The translations under genes were made by a program, and so were the position numbers. From assembly GCA_945861405.1 (NCBI GenBank), contig CAMAUL010000015.1:1-55076 (forward strand): 55,076 nt of DNA, read 5' to 3'. The stretch comes from Candidatus Methylobacter oryzae. GTDB taxonomy: Bacteria > Pseudomonadota > Gammaproteobacteria > Methylococcales > Methylomonadaceae. Below, in pieces: positions 1 to 8,679 of the stretch (positions are counted from its first letter, which is position 1; each line of letters begins with the position of its first letter). A model generated the notes under the pieces. It saw only the letters and a list, made by a program, of their open reading frames with translations, searched no databases and had not been told where the DNA came from.

Positions 1-750
1 CTGACGGCGGAAAAGTTCATCCCCGATCCGTTCCAGACCAACGGCGGGCGGCTCTATAAAACCGGCGATCTGGCGTGTTATCGTCCAGATGGCAACATTG
101 AATTTTTAGGTCGTATCGATCATCAGGTCAAAGTCCGCGGCTTCAGGATTGAGTTGGGAGAAATCGAAGCTCGGTTGCTGGAACACCCATGTATTAAAGA
201 AGCAGTAGTGATTGCCAGGGAAGACCGGCCGGGCGACAAGCGATTGGTCGCCTATCTGATTGGCATCACGGAGGATGCTGTCGATATCGACATACTGAAA
301 TTTCAGCTCAGGGAAACGCTACCGGACTACATGGTTCCTACTGCTTTTGTGATACTGGACAGCATACCTCTCAACGCCAATGGCAAACTGGATCGCAAGC
401 GTTTACCGCAACCGGATATGAGCGAGATGTCGGCAAAACACTATGTCGCGCCGCGTACCGCAACTGAAGAAATTCTGGCGGGAGTCTGGGCGGAAGTTCT
501 GGGCGTTGAAAAAGTCGGTGTCGAAGATAACTTTTTTGAATTGGGAGGACACTCTTTGAACGCAACCGTGCTCTTATCCCGTGTAAATAATCACTTCCAA
601 TTAGATATTCCGCTACGCGCAATTTTCGAAACGCCTACTATTTCAGGTTTATCCATGGTTATTGAAGAGTTGTTAATCGAGAAACTGGAAGCACTTTCCG
701 AGAATGAAGCTGAAAATCTATTCAATCAAAACAATAGCGTTGTGGAGTAA
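1..750 (+). CDS. Nonribosomal peptide synthetase, C-terminal part (A-PCP), 5' truncated by window edge
   Basis: The reading frame is open from the first base, so only the last 249 residues of a larger NRPS are seen. They hold the end of an adenylation domain, with the YKTGDL motif near residue 20, the RGFRIELGEIE motif near residue 47 and the NGKLDRKRLP motif near residue 125. A peptidyl carrier domain follows, with its 4'-phosphopantetheine serine in FFELGGHS at residue 185. There is no thioesterase or docking domain that I recognise after the carrier, so the chain must pass to the next protein, which starts five bases after this stop. The substrate-binding pocket lies upstream of the window, so the amino acid cannot be predicted. 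Identity as NRPS is certain; the start is outside. Confidence 0.96.
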   Translation: MTAEKFIPDPFQTNGGRLYKTGDLACYRPDGNIEFLGRIDHQVKVRGFRIELGEIEARLLEHPCIKEAVVIAREDRPGDKRLVAYLIGITEDAVDIDILKFQLRETLPDYMVPTAFVILDSIPLNANGKLDRKRLPQPDMSEMSAKHYVAPRTATEEILAGVWAEVLGVEKVGVEDNFFELGGHSLNATVLLSRVNNHFQLDIPLRAIFETPTISGLSMVIEELLIEKLEALSENEAENLFNQNNSVVE

Positions 751-754
751 GAAC

Positions 755-3700
755 ATGCAAAAAACAAATGGACTATCAAATCGCCGAGCCAATTTGTCCG
801 AAACTAAACAAGCCATACTGGAAAAATATTTAAGAGGACAAGTTAAAACGGATTTTAGCAAAGAGAGCATATTGCCTCGTTTTGAATTACAAGCGGAATT
901 GTCTTGTTCACAGCAGCGCTTGTTTTTTCTTGATCATTTGCAATCGATTAATACGACTTACAATATCCCCGTTATATTGCAACTTAAGGGAACTCTTAAC
1001 CAAGAAGCTTTACAACAGACTTTTGAAGAAATTACCCGTCGCCACGGTATCCTAAGAACTCATTTCGTACAAGACGGGCAAGATATCCGACAAATAGTAG
1101 TACCAAAATTAAATCTTTCATGTCCGGTCATCAATATTGACTATTTGCCGAATGATGAACAGTCAATAGAAAAACAACGTTTGGAGGACGAGGATTTACA
1201 AAAAACTTTTGATTTAAGATATGGGCCGCTATTACGGATAAATCTGATACGGTTGAGCGATAAAACGGAAGGTGAGCGTGAGCTGGTTAAACAAAATTAC
1301 CTTTTGATATTTACACTGCATCACATCATCTCGGACGGCTGGTCTAACAGCATTTTAATTCGCGAGTTTATCAATATTTACACGGCATTCATTCAAGGCA
1401 AGCCCTCGCCCTTAGCCGAACTGCCGATCCAATATACGGATTTTGCCTATTGGCAAAAACAATGGCTGACAACCGATGCCTATAAAAAGCAATTGGCTTA
1501 CTGGAAAGAGCAATTAAAAGACGCGCCGGATAGCCTGCAATTACCTACAACAAGTCATACAGCCTCGTCTCAAAATTACAAAGGCGGCGTTTACCGTTTC
1601 GAGTTGCCGGAAATACTGACCGAAAATCTCAATGTTTTGAGCCGCAAGCAAGGCGTTTCCTTGTTTATGACCCTGCTCGCCGCATTTAATGTCTTGCTTT
1701 ATCGGTATTCATCCCAAAACGATATTTGCATCGGTACGCCTATTGCCAATCGCAACCGGCAGGAATTGGAAGGCCTGATCGGTTTTTTTGTGAATACCTT
1801 GGTATTGCGTAGCGATTTATCGGGAAATGCAAAATTTACAACGTTACTTTCTAAAACTAAAAAGATGGTTTTAGATGCGCAAGCGAACCAGGATCTGCCG
1901 TTTGATAAATTAGTGGAAGAACTCGGTACGATGCGTGATTTAAATCGTACCCCGCTATTTCAAGTGATGTTCGTCATGCAAAACACGCCTGATGAACAAT
2001 TGACCTTGCCTAGGCTTGAATTGAGTTTTGAAACTGCCGACACGCAAACGGCTAAATTCGATTTGACGCTGCTGTTAACGGAAAAAAATGGAAGTTTGCA
2101 TGGCTTATTCGAATACAACACGAACTTGTTCGATGAGGCTGCCGTTAGTCGGATGGCTGAGCATTACAGGGTGCTGGTTGAAGGTATTGTCGATCAGCCT
2201 GAACTCAGAATAAACGATTTTCCGTTGATGCAGGATAATGATCGGAAACAAATTCTCGAGGAATGGGGGGCAAAACGGGCCGCTTATTCGCCTGATAAAT
2301 GCCTGCACCAAGTATTCGAGAGCCAGGTTGAAAAAACGCCTGAAGCCAGCGCGCTGACATTTGAAAACCGGTCGTTGACCTATCGTGAACTCAATGAACG
2401 GGCAAATCAGTTAGCGCATTATTTAATCGGGCTTGATGTGCGCCCGGATAACTTGATCGGATTGTACGTTGAGCGTTCGGTGGAGATAGTGATCGGCCTG
2501 TTGGGTATTCTGAAAGCCGGGTGCGCCTATGTGCCGCTGGATCCTTCCTATCCGCAAGAAAGGATTCAATATCTTCTGGATGATTCGGGAACCCATATCC
2601 TGATAACCCAGATGCATCTGCTGGAGAAAATACCGGCACATATCGATAATGTCATTTGTCTCGATAACGAAACCCCTATCCATACCGGGAGCAGCAAAAC
2701 CAATCCGGTCAATTATGCAACTCCGGCTAATCTTGCTTACATCATTTATACGTCAGGCTCTACCGGACAGCCCAAAGGCGTCCAAATCACGCACGAAAAT
2801 GTATTGCGCTTATTTGAAGCAAGCGAAATGCAGTTTAACGTTACGTCACAAGACACTTGGACCTTGTTTCATTCGTACGCATTCGATTTCTCGGTATGGG
2901 AAATATGGGGGGCATTGCTGTACGGAGGCCGCTTGGTTGTCGTTCCTTATCATATAAGCCGGACACCTGAAGCCTTCTATCAATTGCTCTGCCATGAACA
3001 AGTAACGGTTTTAAACCAGACGCCTTCGGCATTCCGGCAGCTTATCGCCGCAGAAGCCGCTTTGCCGGCAAGGGCCGCGGAGTTGGCGTTAAGGTATGTT
3101 ATTTTCGGCGGCGAAGCGCTTAGCCCGTTAGATTTGATGCCTTGGGTTGAACAACATGGCGATGCCAAGCCGCAATTGATCAATATGTACGGCATCACCG
3201 AAACAACCGTGCATGTCACCTTTCAGCGCATTACCGAAGAACACATTTACGGCGATATAAAAAGCCCGATTGGCCAACCTTTGGCCGATCTTTATGCCTA
3301 TGTTCTTGACCCATCGTTAAACCCTGTACCTATCGGCATACCGGGAGAGTTATATGTCGGCGGCGCGGGATTGGCGAGAGGTTATTTAAACCGGCCTGAA
3401 TTAACGGCCGAACGGTTTATTCCCGATCCTTACGGAAAAAGCCTAGGAAGCCGCTTATACAAAACCGGCGATCTTGCCTGTTACAGGGAGAACGGCTGTA
3501 TCGATTATTTAGGCCGGATCGATCACCAGATAAAAATCAGGGGGTTTCGTATCGAGTTGGGCGAAATAGAAGCGGCGATTAAAAAACAGCCCGTCGTTCG
3601 TGATACGGTCGCCTTGGTTAGGGAAGATCAGTCCCGAGGTAAATATATTGTCGCTTACATCGTGCCGCAGCCTGAACAATCGCCAACAGTCATGGAATTG

Positions 3701-6700
3701 CGCAACGCCCTTAAAAATACATTGCCGGAATACATGGTTCCTGCGGTGTTTGTTTTTTTAAACGCTTTTCCGTTAACGGAACATGGAAAGCTGAATATAA
3801 AAGCATTGCCGGAACCGGAAGGCGCAAGGCCTGACTTGGTAAAAGCCTATACTGCGCCGCGAACCGAATCTGAAGAAATTCTGGCGGGCATCTGGTCGCA
3901 GGTTTTAGGCATAGAGCAAGTAGGAATAGACGATAATTTCTTTGAATTAGGGGGGGATTCTATCCGAAGTTTGCAGGTTTTGAATCTTGCAAAACAACGG
4001 AATATAGCTTTTTCACTGGAACAGCTTTATCAACAAGGGACAATCCGAGAGTTGTTAGCGGATTTACATTCGGTTAATTCTAACTCTAATTCCGATCCGA
4101 AAGGTTCGGTAAAGCCGTTTTCTTTAATTTCTACTTCCGATCAAAATAAATTACCGGATGATGTGGAAGATGCCTATCCGATGGCGGCGTTGCAGGCAGG
4201 CATGATTTTCCACAGTGAATATGAACGAAACGCCTATCATGTCGTTGACAGTCTATTGCTTAAATGTATTTTGGATAGCACGACTTTAATAAAGGTCATT
4301 CAACAAGTTATTGAACAGCATCCTATCTTGAGAACATCTTTCGATTTGGGCAATTACAGTGAACCGCTGCAATTAGTTTTCGCTAAAGATAAGGTGTCAC
4401 CACTAATTGAGTTTGAAGACTGGAGGTTGCACTCTAATGCGCAACAAAAAGAACAATTTGCTTTATGGCTAGAGTTGGAAAAAACTAAAGTTTTTGAAAT
4501 TACAAAGCCACCTTTAATTCGATTCCATATTCATCAGTTGAGTGATGATGTTTTTCAATTTACGGTTACTGAACATCACGCTGTTCTCGATGGGTGGAGT
4601 CTTAACTCTATGCTTAATGAGATTTTTACATATTATTTGTCTTCCTTGAACCAGCAAAGCTATACAGTTAATTCCCAGCCCTATAATGCCTTGAGAGATT
4701 TAGTTGTTTGGGAACGCGAAGCCATAAAATCTGAGTCACATCAAAAATTTTGGCAAAATAAATTAAATAATATAAGTAATTCTTTACTGCCTGCTGGGTT
4801 AAGTGTGGGGGATGCGAAAAAAACGAGTGATTTAAAACCTTTCAAACAACTGACAACATTATCACCAGAAATTTCAAAAGCTTTACAAGCTTTGGCAAGA
4901 TCTCTTTCTGTCCCGTTAAAAAGCGTGTTATTAGCGGCACACCTAAAAGTACTCGGAATGTTATATGGCGAACAAAATATTACAACGGGTCTTGTCTGCA
5001 GTGTTCGTCCCGAAATAACAGATGCAGATAGAGCTTTGGGAGTTTTTCTTAATACTCTACCGTTTCCTTTCCAACTTCATGGAGGAACTTGGTCCGATTT
5101 GATTTTGCAAGTTTTCGACGCTGAATGCGAGTTAATGAAATTTAGGTTTTATCCTTTAGCACAAATTCAACATGATTATAAAAGACAGGTATTATTTGAT
5201 GCGGTATTTCACTATGTGCATTTTTATAATGTTAGCGAGTTAGCCCAATCTCAGCAATTTGAAGTATTGGATTGGATCGATTATATACAACCAAACTTTG
5301 AGCTTGAGATAGCATTCCAATTAGATATTAGATCATCAGAGATTCGACTGCTGGTTTCAGGTAATGGAAGCAGGTTGAACGAAAAGAAAATTTATGCGAT
5401 TTCAGAATATTTAATTGAAGTACTTTCGAAAATTTCGGAATCCCCATTAGAACGATACGATTCTCAAAACTTTCTGACGGATGTCGAACAACAGCAACTT
5501 TTAGTCTACTGGAATGCGACTAAAGTTGATTACCCGAAGGACAGATTCATTCATCAACTCTTCGAAGCACAGGTTGAAAAAACGCCGGATGCGGTCGCGG
5601 TGATTTTCGAAGAGCAATCATTAACCTATGCCGAACTGAATTGCAAAGCTAATCAGTTAGCTCATTATCTGCAAGGTTATGGTGTTGGGCCGGATGTATT
5701 GGTAGGCATTTGTCTTGAGCGTTCGCTGGAAATGGTGATAAGCCTATTGGGTATCCTTAAAGCAGGCGGTGCTTATGTGCCGTTCGATCCCGGATATCCG
5801 CAAGATCGACTGGATTTTATGCTGCGTGATGTCGGCGCGCCGATTGTACTAACACAAGAAGCTTGTCGAAGAAAAATCTCGGCTTCTACGGCGAGTGTTA
5901 TTTGCTTGGATAGCGAATGGGACGATGTAGCGAAAGCCTGCGATGCCAATCTAAATATCCTGCTTATGCCGGAAAATCTTGCTTATTGCATCTACACCTC
6001 CGGCTCAACAGGACAACCGAAAGGAGCCTGTTTACCGCATCAGGGCATACTTAATAGGCTGCAGTGGATGCAGACGCAGTACTCTCTGGATCAAACAGAT
6101 CGGATATTGCAAAAGACTCCATACAGCTTCGATGTCTCTGTATGGGAGTTTTTTTGGCCGTTGATGACAGGCGCAAGATTGATTGTTGCCAAGCCTGACG
6201 AACACAAGGACAGTCTGGCATTGATCGACATCATCAATCGCCAACAAGTTACCACCTTACATTTTGTCCCATCGATGCTGCAAGTTTTTATCGATACTCC
6301 GGGTGTGGAAAACTGCGCGTCACTAAAACGAGTCATCTGTAGCGGCGAGGTCTTACCGGCCGATCTGGTCGCACGCTTCCAGAAAAAATTCCAGGCGGAA
6401 TTGCACAATCTTTACGGCCCTACTGAAGCTTCGGTAGATGTCAGCTATTGGGCCTGTTGGTCGGATAGCGCTGAAACCGCGATTCCCATCGGTCGGCCGA
6501 TAGCCAACATTACACTTTATATCCTTGATCGGCAGCTTAACCCGGTACCTGTTGGTACGCCAGGCGAACTGCATATCGGCGGCATCGGTTTGGGGCGCGG
6601 TTACCTCAATCGTCCAGGGTTGACAGCGGAGAAATTCATTCCCAATCCCTATAGTCAAGAGGGCGGTCGTCTCTACAAAACCGGAGATTTGGTTTGTTAC

Positions 6701-8527
6701 CGACCTGACGGCAACATTGATTACTTGGGTCGTATCGACCATCAAGTCAAAATCAGGGGATTCAGGATTGAGTTGGGCGAGATCGAAGCCCGGTTGCTTG
6801 AAGCGCCGTATATAAAAGAAGCTGTAGTCATTGCTCGGGAAGACCAACCAAGCGACAAGCGACTGGTTGCTTATCTGATTGTCGCTACGGAGGATGCCGT
6901 CAACATCGAATTGTTGAAAGTCAGGCTTAAGGAAACGTTGCCGGACTATATGGTCCCCATTGCCTTTGTGATACTGAATAGTATGCCGCTCAGCGCCAAC
7001 GGCAAGTTGGATCGCAAGCGTTTGCCGCAACCGGATATGAGCGAGATATTGATAAAACACTATGTTGCGCCACGTACGGCAACCGAAAAAATTCTGGCGA
7101 GTATTTGGGCCGATTTATTGGGTATGGAAAAAATCGGTGTTGAGGATGATTTTTTTGAACTGGGGGGGCATTCGTTGCTGGCGGCCCAGATGTCTTTCAC
7201 CGTACAAAAAAAGTTTAATCTCAAATTATCCCTCAAAATGCTTTTAGAAAAACCGACTATTGCGGCGCAAGCAAGGCTTATTGATGATGGAGAAAGTGAT
7301 GATGTGGCTATGGATCTTGAATCTGAAGCTGTACTCGATTCTGCCATCATTCCGTTATTGTCTTCCCATATAGATGTGGTAGCAGCGCAAACGATCTTTT
7401 TAACGGGTGCGACAGGTTTTCTCGGTATTTTTTTACTGGCAGAATTGCTGGAGCAAACTGAAGCCAAAATCTATTGCTTGATCAGGGCGGTTGATGAGCG
7501 AGAAGCTTTGATCAGACTGCAGCACCAAATCGCTCGGTATGAGCTTAAGGATCGTGTCAACTTGAAGCGAGTTATCGCAGTATGTGGCGATTTGTCGAGA
7601 TCTAGTCTTGGCTTATCCGAAATTCGTTATAGGGAAATTGCCGAGCGTGTTGAAGTCATCTACCACAACGGGGCACTGGTCAATTTTGTTTTGCCTTATA
7701 AGGCATTAAAAGCCGCCAATGTCTTGGGAACTGAAGAAATATTACGCCTCGCTTGCTGCGGCAAAGCTAAAGCAATTCATTATGTTTCAACTGTGTCGGT
7801 GTTTAGCGAAGTGCCTGCCATTAATTCGTACGGCTATAAGGAAAATGATGAGCCTAAGTTAAGTGGCAATTTGACCAATGGTTATGCGCAGAGCAAATGG
7901 GTGGCAGAAAGGCTGGTTACCATTGCAAGAGAACGCGGTTTTCAGGTAACTATTTATCGGCCGGTTACCGTTTCCGGCGATAGCCGTAGCGGTATATGGA
8001 ATACCGAAGACTTTTTGTGTCGACTGATTAAAGGTTGCATACAGATGGGCTACGCGCCCGTTGAGCGTGTCCGCATGGATATGGCACCTGTCGATTACAT
8101 GGGTCGTGCTATTGTCTCGCTATCGTTGCTACCGAGCTCCATTGGTGCCTGTTTCCATTTAAATCATCCCACCCCTCCTTATTCCGATGGGTTGATCGAT
8201 TGGTTTAGTCAAGCAGGTTATCGCCTGGATCGTATTCCTTATCAAGACTGGGTAAAAAAGGTACTGGAGACCGGTGAGGCTAACCACAAAGACTTTGCCT
8301 TATTGCCTTTGCTATCGATATTTCCGGATCAAAACCAGGATGATGAAACGGAGTTATTGGAAGAAAACACTATTCGCTATGATTGCAGCGAAACGCAAGC
8401 TGTTTTGTCGAAGTTAGGCATCGAGTGCGCCTTGTTGGAGGATGAGTTATTGACGCGTTATCAGGCCTATTTTAAGCGTAGTGGGTTTGTTCGGGAGCCG
8501 GACTATTACAAAGAGAAATTATTTTAA
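755..8527 (+). CDS. NRPS, C-A(Thr)-PCP-C-A(Ser)-PCP-thioester reductase
   Basis: Terminal assembly-line protein of 2590 residues, probably for a siderophore. Start chosen at the ATG with a GGAG four bases before the preceding stop. Domains: condensation (HHIISDGWS at 189), adenylation 1 (YTSGSTG near 665), carrier 1 (GGDS serine 1069), condensation 2 (HHAVLDGWS at 1274), adenylation 2 (YTSGSTG at 1747), carrier 2 (GGHS serine 2140), then a Lys2/MxaA-type NAD(P)H reductase (GATGFLG at 2218, YAQSK at 2377). Aligned by eye to the GrsA pocket, adenylation 1 reads DFWNIGMVHK, the known threonine code. Adenylation 2 reads DVWHISLVDK, close to known serine codes. Established reductase chemistry implies release as a C-terminal aldehyde or alcohol, with no thioesterase. 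GGDSI carriers often precede epimerising domains, so D-threonine is possible but unproven. Confidence 0.95.
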   Translation: MQKTNGLSNRRANLSETKQAILEKYLRGQVKTDFSKESILPRFELQAELSCSQQRLFFLDHLQSINTTYNIPVILQLKGTLNQEALQQTFEEITRRHGILRTHFVQDGQDIRQIVVPKLNLSCPVINIDYLPNDEQSIEKQRLEDEDLQKTFDLRYGPLLRINLIRLSDKTEGERELVKQNYLLIFTLHHIISDGWSNSILIREFINIYTAFIQGKPSPLAELPIQYTDFAYWQKQWLTTDAYKKQLAYWKEQLKDAPDSLQLPTTSHTASSQNYKGGVYRFELPEILTENLNVLSRKQGVSLFMTLLAAFNVLLYRYSSQNDICIGTPIANRNRQELEGLIGFFVNTLVLRSDLSGNAKFTTLLSKTKKMVLDAQANQDLPFDKLVEELGTMRDLNRTPLFQVMFVMQNTPDEQLTLPRLELSFETADTQTAKFDLTLLLTEKNGSLHGLFEYNTNLFDEAAVSRMAEHYRVLVEGIVDQPELRINDFPLMQDNDRKQILEEWGAKRAAYSPDKCLHQVFESQVEKTPEASALTFENRSLTYRELNERANQLAHYLIGLDVRPDNLIGLYVERSVEIVIGLLGILKAGCAYVPLDPSYPQERIQYLLDDSGTHILITQMHLLEKIPAHIDNVICLDNETPIHTGSSKTNPVNYATPANLAYIIYTSGSTGQPKGVQITHENVLRLFEASEMQFNVTSQDTWTLFHSYAFDFSVWEIWGALLYGGRLVVVPYHISRTPEAFYQLLCHEQVTVLNQTPSAFRQLIAAEAALPARAAELALRYVIFGGEALSPLDLMPWVEQHGDAKPQLINMYGITETTVHVTFQRITEEHIYGDIKSPIGQPLADLYAYVLDPSLNPVPIGIPGELYVGGAGLARGYLNRPELTAERFIPDPYGKSLGSRLYKTGDLACYRENGCIDYLGRIDHQIKIRGFRIELGEIEAAIKKQPVVRDTVALVREDQSRGKYIVAYIVPQPEQSPTVMELRNALKNTLPEYMVPAVFVFLNAFPLTEHGKLNIKALPEPEGARPDLVKAYTAPRTESEEILAGIWSQVLGIEQVGIDDNFFELGGDSIRSLQVLNLAKQRNIAFSLEQLYQQGTIRELLADLHSVNSNSNSDPKGSVKPFSLISTSDQNKLPDDVEDAYPMAALQAGMIFHSEYERNAYHVVDSLLLKCILDSTTLIKVIQQVIEQHPILRTSFDLGNYSEPLQLVFAKDKVSPLIEFEDWRLHSNAQQKEQFALWLELEKTKVFEITKPPLIRFHIHQLSDDVFQFTVTEHHAVLDGWSLNSMLNEIFTYYLSSLNQQSYTVNSQPYNALRDLVVWEREAIKSESHQKFWQNKLNNISNSLLPAGLSVGDAKKTSDLKPFKQLTTLSPEISKALQALARSLSVPLKSVLLAAHLKVLGMLYGEQNITTGLVCSVRPEITDADRALGVFLNTLPFPFQLHGGTWSDLILQVFDAECELMKFRFYPLAQIQHDYKRQVLFDAVFHYVHFYNVSELAQSQQFEVLDWIDYIQPNFELEIAFQLDIRSSEIRLLVSGNGSRLNEKKIYAISEYLIEVLSKISESPLERYDSQNFLTDVEQQQLLVYWNATKVDYPKDRFIHQLFEAQVEKTPDAVAVIFEEQSLTYAELNCKANQLAHYLQGYGVGPDVLVGICLERSLEMVISLLGILKAGGAYVPFDPGYPQDRLDFMLRDVGAPIVLTQEACRRKISASTASVICLDSEWDDVAKACDANLNILLMPENLAYCIYTSGSTGQPKGACLPHQGILNRLQWMQTQYSLDQTDRILQKTPYSFDVSVWEFFWPLMTGARLIVAKPDEHKDSLALIDIINRQQVTTLHFVPSMLQVFIDTPGVENCASLKRVICSGEVLPADLVARFQKKFQAELHNLYGPTEASVDVSYWACWSDSAETAIPIGRPIANITLYILDRQLNPVPVGTPGELHIGGIGLGRGYLNRPGLTAEKFIPNPYSQEGGRLYKTGDLVCYRPDGNIDYLGRIDHQVKIRGFRIELGEIEARLLEAPYIKEAVVIAREDQPSDKRLVAYLIVATEDAVNIELLKVRLKETLPDYMVPIAFVILNSMPLSANGKLDRKRLPQPDMSEILIKHYVAPRTATEKILASIWADLLGMEKIGVEDDFFELGGHSLLAAQMSFTVQKKFNLKLSLKMLLEKPTIAAQARLIDDGESDDVAMDLESEAVLDSAIIPLLSSHIDVVAAQTIFLTGATGFLGIFLLAELLEQTEAKIYCLIRAVDEREALIRLQHQIARYELKDRVNLKRVIAVCGDLSRSSLGLSEIRYREIAERVEVIYHNGALVNFVLPYKALKAANVLGTEEILRLACCGKAKAIHYVSTVSVFSEVPAINSYGYKENDEPKLSGNLTNGYAQSKWVAERLVTIARERGFQVTIYRPVTVSGDSRSGIWNTEDFLCRLIKGCIQMGYAPVERVRMDMAPVDYMGRAIVSLSLLPSSIGACFHLNHPTPPYSDGLIDWFSQAGYRLDRIPYQDWVKKVLETGEANHKDFALLPLLSIFPDQNQDDETELLEENTIRYDCSETQAVLSKLGIECALLEDELLTRYQAYFKRSGFVREPDYYKEKLF

Positions 8528-8679
8528 ACAAAATGATTTTTGCGGGTGAGGTGGATTTTGAGCTTGCTCGTCTACTTTTTGTAAATGCATTGATTGTACT
8601 GACAACAATATCTGCAAGTATTGAGTTCTTCTTTTTAAGAACATACCACTAGCACGAAACTACTAAGGAAAATCCTAAA

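Noticed and set aside
6353..7060. Long minus-strand frame of 235 codons inside the NRPS gene
   Set aside because: It is antisense to a clear adenylation domain, has no family features, and follows from codon bias of the real gene.
8625..8642. GTTCTT-CTTTTT-AAGAAC hairpin before the receptor as a terminator or Fur site
   Set aside because: Stem of six A/T-rich pairs with no following T-run, and no match to a Fur box; too weak to call.
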